NCBI RefSeq assembly: GCF_002878395.1
Contig: NC_061115.1
Location: 93,411,552-93,475,551, forward strand
Origin: Capsicum annuum
Lineage: Eukaryota > Streptophyta > Magnoliopsida > Solanales > Solanaceae
Length of the DNA: 64,000 nt
Reading direction: 5' to 3'
Positions 21,868 to 34,517 of the stretch are shown here, one piece after another. Under the pieces are notes generated by a model. It worked only from the letters and a program-made list of their open reading frames with translations. It searched no databases and was not told where the DNA came from. Each line of letters opens with the position of its first letter. Position 1 is the stretch's first letter. A program made the position numbers and the translations under genes.

Positions 21868-24367
21868 TGTAAGACCCCATAAAATTCTAAGCTTAACTCA
21901 GTCCGTTAAAGTTTGAAAAGAGGTCCCAGACTTAGAAAGTTTAGCTAAATATTTATATTTAGAAGTATTTTAGCCTTCGTAAGATAAAGATCCTACTTCA
22001 CGACCCTTATGATCTTAAAGTATTGGTTTTTAGGTTTATTCATGATCAGGAATGTCAGTAGATCACTTCGGGTAAGTGTCAAATTTTTTAGACCTCGTTT
22101 GAACCATGTTCAGGTGACCAAATCAATGGGTCAAAGTAATCTCGATGCATCGTGTCGCCCATTGCTCCGATAGATGATTTTTACCCAGTTTTTAGTGCAA
22201 TTCCAGTGAACCAACATGAACTCAACACGGCGCGTTGGCCATCGTGTTGATACCATCGATGCGGCGCGTTGGTCTGCGCATCACTAGGAGCAGTTTTTGC
22301 TCATTTGATTCCGCATCTATAGGGGTATTTAGGTCAATTTTCCCACTCCTATTCATCCCCAAAACATGTAATTAAGTCTTTTTAAAGGAAAATTTCACTC
22401 ATTCTCTCTAAAATCCTCTCAAGAACAAACCCTAGGGGATCTAATTTCAAATTCAAGATCCAAGGACGCACCCCCAATCTTCATGAATTCAAGCACCAAG
22501 TTATGTGAAGTGTTCATCTAAGGGTTTCCTTCCACCCTTGAAGTTCAAGAAACTCTTTGAAACTACAAGTTAATTGATTTCATGAATTCCATGTGAGATT
22601 TGAGTGTATTCAAGATTATGATGTTAATTGTGTTCTAATCCATGATTTATTCCAAGTTTCATGTGAAATAATTTATCATGTGTGTAATATCATGTGAATT
22701 CATGTTAAAAACCCTTGATTTTTGAATTGGGATTTGAAATTATGATGCCTACATGTTGTTTTGTATCATGTGCATAGATTATGTTCCCCAAGTTCTTGAT
22801 AAATTGCTCATGTGAATTAAATGTTAAAATCATGACATACTAGCATATGTGCAAGCTTATATCTAACAAGTGTTTGATAGAATGACTATCAACGAGTTGT
22901 AAGCAAGTGAACATTATGATGCTTTTTAAGTTTATGATATGCATTACTTTTCATGCTATCGAGTCCTGGGGGAATTCAATACCCAAAAATTTAGCTACTT
23001 GCCTAGAGTTACAGTAGTTACAGAACAGTCTCAGTAGCATCACGAACAGTAGTACTCAGTAATCAGTCATAGTTTTAGTTCAGTATACAGTTTAAAAACT
23101 CAGTAGTATTCCATGAGTCAGTGGGATTCAGTAAACTCAGTTCAGTCCAGTTAGACAATACGATTAGTAACAGTTCAGTCTAGTCTAGTACAGTTTAGAA
23201 ATCAGTTCAGTGTCTATTCAGTTGAGAGTAGGATTTAGCTCTGAGCGAGTGTAGGGATGACGGCTTCCCCATTAGAGACGCAAAGTCGTTAGTAGTAGTA
23301 CCGGTACTCCAGAACTATGTAGCCAGCGCAATCTATGGAGTCTCCCATTAGACTAGGCTTGACTACCTCCCAGGGGTCACCCTTTAAATTAGGCTTAACT
23401 CAACCCAAGTGTCACCCATCAGTTAGGCATGACATCCTAGTTTTCCAGTATTAGCTCCCATGGCACAGTATTAGCATCCTTCCAACTGGGGTCATAAGTT
23501 GGACCCCCATCATCTTAGATTTGGGGAATATTGATTAGATGATTACCTCCCACAGTTTTAATTTCAATCACAGCATATAACTCAGGTCAGTTCTACAGAT
23601 TCAGGATCGTCAAACACAGTCACCTAGCTCAGTATAGAACTCAATTCCATTCTACCGAATTAGGACTGTCGGAAACAGTCACTCAATTATCAGTACTACA
23701 GTATCAGTAAACTTAGATATTAGTTAATCGGTATTTAGAACTCAGTAACTAGTGTTAACATAATCTCAATTACAGTTTATTTACGTATACATGTACTCTC
23801 ATTCAGTTACGTCCATGTTAATCAGCTAGTTGTTGTCCATGCATATGAACCCATTCATATTAGCCAACCTCACTTAGCATACTAGTAAATTCAAAGTACT
23901 GACGCATATGTTTCTTTTGCACTATGATGTCTTATTTCATAGGTTCAAACTTACGGGCTCCTAACCGCACTTAGCAGCTCGGATTTTCAGCAACAGATTT
24001 AGTGGTGAGTCCTCATAGTTTGAGGATGATGTTATCTTTCAATATTTCAGTAGTTCAGCACATTCAGTAGGTGGAGTTAGTTGGGAACTTGTCCCATCAA
24101 CTCCATATTCAGACAGTTAGAGGCTTTTAGCCTAGAGTATTATAGACAGATATTCTGTTTTCAGTATTAAATTATTAGTATTCAGTATTTGATTTTAGTT
24201 ATGAACCTTCTGGGGACTTCAGCCTAATTTCCACATTTGCTTTAGTGTTATTATTATTACAGTATGACTAGTCAATGCTCATAGAAGATATCAGTCATGG
24301 GTTAGCTTGTGGTCCTTCAGGGTCATAACCACCGTGTAGAGTTCGGGTACAAACTCAAGGCGTTACA
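21868..24367 (+). repeat. R4 3' LTR
   Basis: Pairs with 16193-18679. Begins TGTAAGACCCC after aagggggacatat and ends ggcgttaca; the R3 LTR resumes at 24373 after the ctatt duplication. Confidence 0.92.
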
Positions 24368-24372
24368 CTATT

Positions 24373-26630
24373 TCTCTCTCATTAATCTTTTTTTTGTGAC
24401 AATCTTTGCTCCTTATTCTACTATCATTAACTATGGGGATTTCAATAACCAAGACAATTAATAAAACATCAATGATTTTACAAAAAGGGTCACTATTATA
24501 CAAATCATGCATATAACTATACACACTGGAAAATAAAATTTATACATAATTCATGGCATACCTTATATTCATACTTTGTTGTAATGCATAATCTCAATCA
24601 TCAAAGTAACTGATCTATACAAGGAACCATAATACATCATCAACATAGCTCAATCTATTCAAGAAACTATAAAACTCTTTAAATTATGGTATACACACAT
24701 ATAAGGGTCAGCATGGACCCTCAGTTATGACCTGCAAGGGATGATCTCAGTTCATGTACTAGTACTAGTGTGATAGCCAATCCAAATAGCAGTTTTGGCA
24801 TGATACCCGAATTAGACAACTAGCATCTACTACCCTTATCCTAAACTAAGTGTCATACAATCATTAATCCAACGTCCTCACCCCGTATCCTCCTTAAAAT
24901 CCTCCAATTCCATGAGGATCAACCCTTACTCATTTATTTCACAATAACAAACAACACCATAAATAGTGCAATCACATAATGAGCTAAATCAATCACATCG
25001 GTATATCAAATAAGATATTTTTCACCAATATCATTAAAGTTTATCAATTTTGAAACTTGCAATTAATAATTAATAGTTCTTTATTCTAGGTAACAATGAA
25101 TATCAATTAGCATATAAAATCACATGTAGGGTTGAAGGCAAATTCACCAGGCATTCAAATGAGCATTACCAAATTCAATCATCAATCACAAACATGTTCG
25201 AAAACCAACCAACAAAGTTTATTTTAAGAGTGCACATTTCTCCAAAAATGATATCTAAACTCTAATTCTACATCCTATCTTACTCACAAATCTAACCCTC
25301 TTTTATTCCTATCAAAATCAATAAATACAAATACTAATTACTAGCCCTCACATCCAAGACTATTAAGTTCAAGACACTATTTCATAAGTCAATTATTAAG
25401 TTGTTTGGCTTTATTCAACTTATAATTCTATATTGAATTACACACCTTAACAACTCTTACTTCCTAACACTACCAAATGTGAGTTTAGGTTCTTAAGTTA
25501 TGACACCACATCCTCTTACTATAATCAATTCTCATAATTATCTTCCAGTAAGAATATCTCATACTCCACACACACAACAACATCAGATTCACCCTTTTTA
25601 AGGTATGAAAGACTAGTTGTATTGATTAAATGCTCAACTAATTCTTCACCCTTTTAAGGTATTAAAGACTAGTTGTATCGATACATGCTCAACTAATTCC
25701 TCTATTGTTATGCATATTTACATATTAAACTTGTAAATTATCAATTAAGTTATACAAATACAAAGATCCATCAAGAATTTCACACAAATCACAACAACAT
25801 GCAATAATATCTTTATTATAATAATTTCACGTTTTATGTATCCCATCTCTGTGCATATATACATAGACATAAAGTATCTAGTCAAATTATAGTAATTAAA
25901 TATATCTAACCCAAGTCTACTACATGATAAATCATAACCTTTCTCGATCGAAGATGTTGGAATAAGCAAGCCACGGCAAGGATGCTTTTTTTTTCTTCAT
26001 GCTTCTATTATGCCAATCACCTAGAAATTAAATAATTATGGGAGTAATTAATAGATTACTCTATCAATAACTACTTTGATAATTCAACCCACTAATTTTG
26101 TCCTTATTAATGGTCTAAAATATTATCTAAGGTCAAAGTAATCATCAAATAATATTACCAAACTCAACACATTTCCATTAATGGAGTTTTAAAGCTAAAG
26201 ATTCCATTTTTAAGGAATTCAAGGTCTCCAATCATAATTTTCATGTTTAGAATAACTAATTAATGATAAAAATTATTAGTTAACAATCCAAAGTAATTCT
26301 AGGTGATATTAACCAAATGCATAGGTTTTCTCAAAAATTTCATGAACGTAGGATTCTAATCCCCAAGAATTTCATTGTTAAAAATTATTTTAATGATTCT
26401 AATATGTAAGTAGATTGAAAGATGAAGAAGATGAAGGAAAAACATACCTCATAAAGAATTTCAGCCTAGAACTTGTAAAATTCTTAGGACTTTTTGATGA
26501 AGTTTTTGAGTTAAAACCACAAAAACCATCAAAATAAGGTTATGTACTGTTTGTTTGTCGCTACAGCAATAGATCTATTATTGTTGTGGTGTCACTGTAG
26601 CAGCTAAATTTTCATCATGGAAAATCTTTA
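24373..26630 (-). repeat. R3 5' LTR (copy B), middle piece
   Basis: Aligns with about 11055-13255 of copy A. It ends at the R5 insertion, and its last five bases, cttta (26626-26630), are repeated after R5. Contains a 57-bp duplication near 25588-25700. No coding signal. Confidence 0.78.
25588..25700 (+). repeat. 57-bp tandem duplication in R3 LTR copy B
   Basis: ttcacc...aaggtat...gactagttgtat...tgctcaactaatt occurs twice with a 57-bp period and a few differences. Copy A has only one unit near 12304-12360. Confidence 0.8.
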
Positions 26631-28878
26631 TGAAACACCTTGACTTTGGTCCCTTAGAAAAATTGCCTAAGTTGGAGTTTCTGGACAACATACGGCTAGA
26701 AGGTACTAGTCATATGTTTAGGTATGGGTTAGGGCCCATCTCTCATATATTAGTTCGTGTGTTTGGGTTGGTTTCTATTTAAGATATGACTAAGAATCAT
26801 ACTAGTAATATGGTAGGATAGGAGGTGTATGATTCCAAGTAGTATGATGCCCAAAGTTTGGTCTAGGTGATTCTGACTAAGGTATGATTCCCATGGTACT
26901 TCTCGGATGATAAGATACATCCTAGGATCTTGTAGTTTTATGTTGTTAAGTATGGGGGTCTTAGATGAGGCCTAGGGTATGATTTAAGGGTACCACTTAT
27001 ACCCTAGGGTACGATTTAGGTGTGGAAGTTGTACCCTCCTACGAGCAAATTTCAGCTGGGTATTCCAGAAATTTCCCATAACAATACCCTTAATTCCCCG
27101 CATTAAATATCACGTTTTATACTATTATGCCACTCGCTAAAAGATCAAGACTCACCCAAAATACTCTCTAACTCAATCTTGAAGATTGAAGGCTAGGGTT
27201 CCATAAGTATTATTCTTGAGGCTAAAGGGGTCAAGTTCTTTCTGTGAATCATCTTTTATAAGGCATGTGACTCTCCCCTCATTATTATTTCTCAAATTTC
27301 ATGTGTTTTATAGTGTGATTATTATTCTTAATTGGGGCTGTGAAAACCAAAAATTACGGGTTTTGTTGCCTATGGTTGAATAATGTTTACTCTTGGTTTA
27401 ACTTGTGTTTATAAATGTTTTTGGTGATGGTTTTCATATGTGGGTTCCTGTTGATTATGGTTGAACAAATGGTTCTTGGGTAACCCTAATCTTTATGGCT
27501 TTCACTTTGTTTGGTCATTGTAAAGGTATGCCCTCAAGGTCTTTGTGAAAATGTCTAAGAGAAATAACTAGTCATATGTTAATAGTGTTTTGAACTAAGG
27601 AAATGTCTTAATGAGTAATAATGATTGGTAAATGACTTTTTGAATTCCTTGTTGTCCATATAATGAGTTAATTGGTAACCTTGGTGGTTTTCTTGGTTAA
27701 AAAGGAGTTTGAGTCCCTAAACATAAAATTAAATTGTATTTGAACTAAATTTTGGTGTAATAATGCTAATGAAGAATGAATTGTTTGGTGACGGTCTTGA
27801 CTACCATAATTTGACTTGAATGGTGATTGAAACTGAGGCATTGGCCTATTAAAGAGAATGATTGATAAATAGTTCATAAAGACCTTGTGGTTATGTATGG
27901 TGTTGCATTGTAGCCTTGATGGCTTGATTTGGATAAGTGGGTTAGAGTCCTTAAATGTTGAACTGAGTGGATGTGAATGCATGGACAAAGAGTTAGAGTC
28001 CCAATGTCAACTAGTAATAGACACAACGGCTTATGGTTAGAGTCCACTTGCTTAATAATATAGCTTATGGCTAGAGTCCACTTGTCTAATAAAATGGCTT
28101 ATGGTTAGAGTCCACTTGTTATATAAAATGGCTTATGGTTAGATTCTACTTGCTCAACAAGACGGCTTGAGGTAAGAGTCCTCTTGCTTGAAATAACCAG
28201 AAAGTTCAAACTTCCTAACCTTCAAAAGTGAGAGGTTAGAGTCCTTCACTTCATGTTTCATAATTTGGTGCTTTGAAATGCATGCTAAGGCCTTGTTCCC
28301 TTTCTCGACACTTGATTTATCTATATATATCTATATATATGCCTAAGTAAATGGATGTGGTTGTATATGATATTTTGACTAGGTCTTAAGTTACATGTTA
28401 GTGTTCTAACCACTAACTGTCTTCGAACACGGTGTCCCCATACAACATAAGGTTCAGAGCATCTTTTTTTCTTCCTGTGCAATGATCAGGTGTTTAAGTT
28501 ATTCGTGTTGTGACTTTGAAGTGGTGAGATTCTATACATTGAAAGGCATACATTTCATAGTATTTTTATTTTATGTCATAGACTTGGTTTTTTACTATTG
28601 TTGGGGGCATGTCCCAACATATTTAGACATCAGATTTGTGGAGGCTTTATGGATGACTGTGGACTTGGGTATATTGGTTTTGGGTGTTGATATTAATGGA
28701 TTGATTAGGCACTTCTTAAGTGATGATTGTAAGTATTTTTTTGCTATCTTGTTATATGTTCGGAGTTTATCTAACACTTGTGGATTAATGTGATGGTTAG
28801 GTTAGGTTAACTAGGCAATCTTCGATCCTTGTTGGGCCAATATTTCCATACGACAAGGCCTAATTTTGGGTCATGTCA
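26631..28878 (+). repeat. R5 5' LTR (2248 bp)
   Basis: Begins TGAAACACCTTG, ends gggtcatgtca. Its sequence reappears at 33914-34517, 43563-44683 and 54043-54605. It contains a five-unit 34-bp array (28028-28197). The frames at 27668-27988 (minus) and 28482-28793 (+) are within the LTR and show no protein family; I do not call them genes. Confidence 0.93.
28028..28197 (+). repeat. 34-bp x 5 tandem array in R5 5' LTR
   Basis: Units start at 28028, 28062, 28096, 28130 and 28164, an exact 34-bp period, each with ggcttatgg followed by a tagagtccacttg-like part. The same five units with the same period are at 44360-44529 in the 3' LTR, so the array predates insertion. Confidence 0.93.
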
Positions 28879-28880
28879 AG

Positions 28881-28895
28881 TTGGTATCAGAGCCT
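28881..28895 (+). other. R5 primer binding site, tRNA-Met
   Basis: ttggtatcagagcct two bases after the LTR end: the expected match to the 3' end of initiator tRNA-Met, unmutated. Confidence 0.92.
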
Positions 28896-29088
28896 AGATT
28901 CATGGTCAGTTGGGTGTCCACAAAGTCGTGTCATGTATAGTCTCTTTTATGGGTGTGTAGCATGCCACACTTATAAAAAAGAGGCTACGAGGAATTTAGG
29001 AATGTTTCATTTTCTTTTTGTCTTATTTTGAGCTATAGAGTCTAAGGTCTTGGATCCTTGTAATTTTTGTTTGCTCATTTTTTAGATC

Positions 29089-30320
29089 ATGCCTTTTTAA
29101 TGATCTAAAGCTCATAGAAACTCCTCTGTCCTAACTAGAGACAATATTAATGTAACACGTGCTACTTATGTGATCTATACTTGATCTAGGTGTCAGGTTC
29201 TTGATGGTCTTGGAGTACCATCGGTTACCTCTAGTCCTCCTTTAATTCCTCAAGATGATATAATAAATGATAAGTTTTGTAAGTCGATTCATATAATTAC
29301 TTAGTTGGTGGCTTCTCAAGCTGAGCATGGTGTATCTGTTACCCTATCTTCTGATGCTATAAGAGTTGTCCTGTTCGTTAAGTCCTCTAACCTTTACCAG
29401 TGTTAAGGTAGATATAGATCCTCAGGGTTTTCTAGATAAGATGGAAAAGATTTGTAGATTTAGGCATACCACTAGTGATGAAGGGGTAAAGATTGTAGCC
29501 TATTAGCTGAAGGATGTGGCATACCATTGATACAAAGAATGGGATCAGGCACAGGGTGATGTTGAAAAGTTATCTTTGTAGAAGGACTTCTCTAATGCAT
29601 TTATAGATCACTTCTTTTCTCAAGAGATGAGGGAAGAAAAGTCAAAAAAGTTTATTAATCTGAGTTAAGGAAAAATATCAGTCAAGGATTATACCATAAA
29701 GTTTCATCAATTATCTTGGTATGCTCCAGAGATGGTTTCTAACATAAGGGATAGAATGCGTGAGTTTGCTTCAGGACGGTCTCATGAGTTGATCTTTGAG
29801 AGAAAGGTTATTTTGTTAATCAAGGATATAGATATCTCTAGGTTGGTGGTATATATGCAATAAGTAGAGAAAGACAAAAAGAAATAGGTTGAGTTTAGTA
29901 AAAGATAAGGAAAGAAATTTATGCCTTTATAGCAAGGTGGTAGAGATGGTGGTAAGTGGCCAAGGAAGAAGTAGGGGAGTTCTGGTTCTTTCACCTAGGA
30001 TAGTGCTTCTTACCCTAAGCCTTCGGGTGATCGTTGGTCTTAGTTTAATGGTGGGTTTTGAGGAAAGGGTGCCTAATCTTAGTATAGTGGGGCTCATTGG
30101 CTCCATCCTACCCTTCTTATAGATTTTGTGGTAAACATCCTTGTGGCCAGTGTGAGAAGAGTCAAAAAAGATATTTTAGATGTTGTTAGATTAGGCACAT
30201 GCAGCAAGAGTGCCCCTCTCTAGTGGCTTCTTAGGCCAACAAGGCCTCTATTTCTATTTTATCTTCTCCTGTACCGAAAGGTGTTGTATCTGCTTCTATT
30301 TTTATTTCTTGTACTAGCAC
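29089..30320 (+). pseudogene. R5 gag remnant
   Basis: Gag builds the particle. ATG at 29089-29091 is in the right place, about 190 bases after the PBS, but codon 4 is TAA. Recognisable pieces follow in shifting frames: SSPPLIPQDD, SQAEHGVSV, then the matrix/capsid region near 29450-29860 with several TAG codons. The zinc knuckle is at 30172-30213 and reads Y-F-R-C then H and C, so its first Cys is Tyr; a TAG lies inside it. Length agrees with an undeleted gag. The order and spacing match R7. Confidence 0.78.
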
Positions 30321-30329
30321 TAGGTGAAA

Positions 30330-30860
30330 TTGATTATATGTACTTGCTACTCGCTAGGAGTATGAGGCATCTTTGGATATTGTTATGGGTATGTTGAAAA
30401 TTTTCTCTGGGGATGTGTATTGTTTACTTGATCCAGAGTCCTCTCTCTCTTTCTCTCTTATATGACCCTATTTGTAGCTGTGTATTTTGGTTTTGGTCCT
30501 GAGTATCTATCAGTTCCTTTTTTTATTTCTACCTGGTAAGAGACTTTATGGTTATTAAAAAAGTCTATAGGGAGTGTGTGGTAGTTGTTTATAGTAAAGA
30601 AACTCTGGTAGGCTTGATAGAGTTAGACATGATCGATTTTGATATTATTCTATGGATGGATCGATTGTATTTTTGCTATGCTTCCTTAGATTTTTGAACT
30701 CGTAAGGTCATGTTTAAATTCCCTAATGAGCCTGTCATTGTATGGGAAGGGGATTTTTTAGTGCCTAAGGAGAGGTTCATCTCATATTTTAGAGCCCAAA
30801 AGTTTATTGCTAAAGGGTGTTTGTATCATTTGGTCTGAGTTAAAAATTCTAACTCAGAAG
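30330..30860 (+). pseudogene. R5 protease remnant and linker
   Basis: At about 30421-30450 the active site reads LLDPESSLSF, so the Asp (30430-30432) is kept while Gly-Ala has become Glu-Ser. A frame break follows within 30 bases. The linker after it is recognisable: LVELDM-like LIELDMIDFDIIL near 30620, then FPNEPVIVWEGDFLVPKERFISYFRAQ at about 30718-30800 in one frame. The protein would cut the polyprotein in the parent. Confidence 0.75.
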
Positions 30861-30879
30861 GTCCTTCTCTAGAATCCAT

Positions 30880-31650
30880 TCCCATGGTTAATAAGTTCCC
30901 TAAGGTCTTTCCTAATGACCTTCATGGTATTCTTCCCAAAAGGGAAACTAATTTTGTGATTGATCTAGTTTTGAACACTCGACCAATTTCTATCCCTCCT
31001 TATAGAATAGCTCTGGAAAAGTTGAAGGATCTTAAGAAACAATTCATGGATCTCTTAGATAAAGGTTTCATCTATCCTAGTTTGTCTTCTTGGCTGTACC
31101 ATGTTGTTTATGCATAAAAAGGATGGTTCCCTTCGAATGTGCATTGATTATCATCAGTTGAACTAGGTAAACATAAAGAATAAGTATCCTCTTCCTAGGA
31201 TCGATGACTTGTTTGATTGTGTTTGGGGTGTAAAGTGTTTCTCTAAGATTGATTTTAGGTTGGGTTCCCTAAGACTTTCTTCAGGACCCGGTATAGTCAT
31301 TATGAGTTCCTATTTATTTGTTTTGGGTTGACCAATATCCCCCAGTATTTATGGACTTAATTAATAGGGTCTTCCATCTATTTCTACATTTGATTGTCAT
31401 TGTCTTTATTGATGACATCTTGGTCTATTCTAAGAGTGAGGCAGATAATGTCAATCACCTTTGTGTTATGTTGCAAACCTTGAAGGACCATCATTTGTAT
31501 TCCAAGTTCTCAAAGTGTGAATTTTGGTTAAAGGTTGTAACTTTTCTTGGCCATGTTATCTCTAGTGAAGAGATCATAGTAGATACACAAAAAGTTGTGG
31601 TAGTTAGCAAGTGGCCTAGGCCTTCGACTCCAACTAATATTTAAAGCTTC
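30880..31650 (+). pseudogene. R5 reverse transcriptase remnant
   Basis: The frame 30884-31117 holds the N-terminal part (KFPKVFPNDLHGILP, TRPISIPPYRIA, LLDKGFIYPS). A frameshift near 31110 and stops break 31118-31317. The 31318-31644 frame holds the palm and thumb, with an intact box FIDD at 31405-31416 in VFIDDILVYSKSE, followed by KFSKCEFWL and LGHVISSEE. It is the only gypsy copy in the window with both catalytic Asp of the box visible and kept. One stop (TAA, 31642-31644) separates it from RNase H. Confidence 0.88.
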
Positions 31651-32200
31651 TTGGGTTTAGCCGGTTACTATAGGAGATTTGTGGAAAGTTTTTCGATTAT
31701 ATCTACCTCTTTGACTAAGTTGACCCCAAAAAAGGTCAAGTTCTTATGGTCAGATGCATGTGAGGGTAGTTTTGAGAAATTAAAAGATAAAAAATTAACT
31801 TCGGCTCTAGTTTTGACATTGCTTGAGGGTAATGATGGTTTTGTAGTGTATTGTAATGCTTCTCACATTGGGTTTAGTTGTGTATTGATGCAGCATGGTA
31901 GGATAGTAGCCTATGCTTCTAGACAATTGAACGTTCATGAGAAGAATTACCCTACTCAAGATTTAGAGTTCTTAGCCATGGTATTTGTGTTGACTATTTG
32001 GGGACACTATCTCTATAGGGTTCATGTTGACATCTTTTCTGATCATAAAAGCCTTCAGTATGTGTTTACTTAGAAGGAATTAAATCTCAGACATAGGAGA
32101 CTGCTTGAGTTTTTAAAGGACTATGATATGAGTCTCCATACCATCCAGGTAAAGTTAATGTAGTTGTTGATGCTCTTAGCAGGTTATCCATGGGGAGTTT
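31651..32200 (+). pseudogene. R5 RNase H remnant
   Basis: 31651-32073 is open and carries LAGYYRRFVESFS (end of RT) and then RNase H. The first catalytic Asp, in the Y-C-D-A-S motif, is Asn (YCNAS; codon 31855-31857 AAT). Glu in DLEFLAM and Asp in FSDHKSLQ are kept. After stops near 32073 the last part with VVDALSRLS lies at 32160-32190. One Asp-to-Asn change would abolish activity. Confidence 0.85.
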
Positions 32201-32399
32201 AGCTTATGTGGATGAGGATAAGCGGGAGTTGGTGAAGGACATTCACCGTTTGGCTAATCTTAGAGTTCATCTCACGAACTCTAAGGATGGTGGTATATTT
32301 ATGTATCAAGTATCGCAGTCATCTTTTGTTGTGGAGATAAAGAAAAAGCGAATGTTAGATCTCGATTTGATGAAGATTAAGAGTAGTGTGGTTCAATAA

Positions 32400-33600
32400 A
32401 AGGTTATCGATTTTGCGATTAGTGGTGATGGTATCTTGAGGTACCAAGGTAGGCTATGTGTTCCCAATATTGATGGAATGAGGCAAAGAATTTTGCCCAA
32501 AGATCATGGGTCCCGTTATGATAGTCATCCCGGTTCTACAAAGATGTATTATGATCTTAGGGATTTCTATTAGTGGAATAATATGAAATGAGATGTGGCT
32601 AGCTTTGTGGCTAAGTGTATGGTGTGTCAACAAGTAAAAGTTGAGCACTTAAGACCCGAGGGTTTGTACCAAGAGATTGAGTTTCTCGAATGGAAGTGGG
32701 AGATAATTAATGTTGACTTTTTCACCATTCTTCCCCGGTCTCGGAATCAATATGATTCTATTTAGGTCATTGTGGATAGAATGACAAAGTTTGCTCATTT
32801 TTTGCCGGTGAGGACTAGTTTTTCGGTAAACGATTATGCTAAGTTGTATCTTGCGGAGATCGTGAAGTAACATAGTGCTCCAATTTCTATCATTTTGGAT
32901 CATGGTACTCCGTTCTCATCTCACTTTTGGAAGTCATTTTAGAAATTTTTGGGAACTAAGTTGTGCCTTAGTACTACTTTCTAACCACAGGTGGATGGAC
33001 AAGCTGAGAGGACCATATAGATATTGGAAGATGTGTTGTGTTCTTGTATGATTGATTATGGTGGTAGTTGGTACGACCATTTTCCTTTGATTGAATTTTC
33101 CTATCACAATAGTTACAACTTTAGCATTAAAATGGCTCTTTTTGAGTCATTGTATGGTAGGAGGTGTCGTTCTCCTATTGGGTGGTATAAAGTTGGTGAG
33201 AGTAAGTTTCTTAGCTCTTATTTGGTTCACCAAGCCTTGGATAAGGTGAATGTGATTTGTAATAGGTTGAAAGCCACTTAAAGTCAACAAAAGTTCTATA
33301 TGGATATGAGGAGTAGGGATTTGGATTTTAATGTTAGCGGTTGGGTATTCTTGAAGGTATCTCCCATGAAGGGAGTGATATAGTTTGGTAAGAAGGAGAA
33401 GCTTATTCCCCAGTATGTTGGTCCATATTTGATTTTAAAGAGGGTTGGTAATGTTTCCTATGAGTTGTAGTTGCCCGCTATATTGAGCTCCATCCATCTG
33501 GTATTACATGAGTCTATGTTGTATAAATGTATAGGTGATCCTTCCTTAGTTGTTCCTTTGGAGGATGTTGTTATTTTGGACTCTTTCTCCTATGACAAGG
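32400..33600 (+). pseudogene. R5 integrase remnant
   Basis: Zinc-binding N-terminus near 32530-32640 ends in AKCMVCQQVKVEHLRPEG. Core: first Asp in NVDFFTILPRS (about 32710), second in ILDHGTPF (about 32897), Glu in GQAERTI (about 33008); all three acidic residues are kept, though TAG codons replace Trp or Gln at several places (32763, 32939, 33019). 33024-33281 is open with FPLIEFSYHNSY and YGRRCRSPIGW. The C-terminal GPF/Y-type module follows (YVGPYLILKRVGNVSYEL). Confidence 0.87.
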
Positions 33601-33604
33601 TCTG

Positions 33605-33769
33605 GTGAGGATCTTTGATCGACAAGTTTACCGGTTGCAAATGAAAGAGGTGGTTTCGATGAAGGTTCTATGGAGGAACCAAAATTCCAAGAAAGCTACT
33701 TGGGAGGTAGAAGAGGACATAAATTCCAAGTATCCACATTTGGTTTTTGTCCTGGAAACTCGTACTTGA
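33605..33769 (+). pseudogene. R5 chromodomain, open reading stretch
   Basis: From 33605 the frame reads without a stop for 54 codons to TGA at 33767-33769: VRIFDRQVYRLQMKEV, then VLWRNQ, then ATWEVEEDINSKYPHL. This is the C-terminal chromodomain of plant Tekay-type chromoviruses, the module thought to bind histone marks. The conserved W-R-N and T-W-E residues are present. It is out of frame with the upstream integrase remnant, so it belongs to a dead polyprotein but is the least damaged domain of R5. Then 33770-33913 is untranslated, with gaggatgaatg at 33886 and a weak polypurine tract gatggggaga. Confidence 0.87.
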
Positions 33770-33913
33770 GGTATGTGCCTATTTCTTATCTTTCTTGTAT
33801 GTCTTTGTTTATAACTTGATTAAATATTGTTTTGATATGTAATGATGAGTTAACTCATGCTTGTGCTTTCCTTACCCATCATTTGAGGATGAATGATCCA
33901 AGATGGGGAGAAT

Positions 33914-34517
33914 TTAAACACCTTGGCTTTGGTCCGTTAGAAAAATTACCTTATTTGGAGTCTAAACAACATACAACTAGAAGGTACTAGTCGTATGATT
34001 GGGTATGGTGTAGGGCCCATCTCTCATATGTTAGTCAGTGTGTTTGGGTTAATTTTAATTTAAGATATGACTAAGCATCATACTAGTCGTATGGTAGGGT
34101 ACGAGGTGTATGATGCTAAGTCGTATGATGCCTAAAGTATGGTCTAGGTGATTCTGACCAAGGACGGTTCCCATGATACTTCTCGTATGATAAAATATGA
34201 CCTAGGCTCTTGTAGTCATATGTTGGTTAGTATAGGAGTCCTAGGTAATGCCTAGGTTACGAGTTAAGGGTACAAATTGTATCCTAGGGTACGGTTTAGG
34301 TGTGGAAGTTGTACCCTCCTGCGAGCAAATTTCAGCTTTTAAGCTGAGGGCATTCCAGGCATTTCCCACCCCAAAACCCTTAAGTCCCCACATTATATAT
34401 CATGGTTTGTCCTCTCATAACACTCATTGGAAGATCAAAGCTCACCAAAAACACTTTCTAACTAACTCTTAAAAATTGGAGGCAAGGGTTCCATGAGAGT
34501 TCTTCTAGAGGCTAAAG
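33914..34517 (+). repeat. R5 3' LTR, first piece
   Basis: Begins ttaaacaccttgg (canonical TG now TT), aligned with 26631-27226. It ends at the R6 insertion; taaag (34513-34517) is the left target duplication. Confidence 0.9.

Larger units (their letters stand above)
16193..24367 (+). mobile_element. R4: Tekay/Del-like Ty3/gypsy element lacking RT and integrase
   Basis: Bounded by LTRs of 2487 and 2500 bp that begin TGTAAGACCCC and end ttaca. Flanking bases are ctact and ctatt, a 5-bp target duplication with one change; the R3 LTR resumes exactly after it. A tRNA-Met PBS follows the 5' LTR, and aagggggac precedes the 3' LTR. The 3.2-kb interior holds gag pieces and a protease start but no RT, RNase H or IN, so the copy could move only with enzymes from elsewhere. 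By eye, the first ~205 bases of the two LTRs differ at about 20 places, so it is not recent. Confidence 0.88.

Noticed and set aside
28028..28197. Regular short repeats suggesting a CRISPR-like array
   Set aside because: Units are head-to-tail with no unique spacers, lie in a retrotransposon LTR and are copied in the partner LTR; the genome is eukaryotic.
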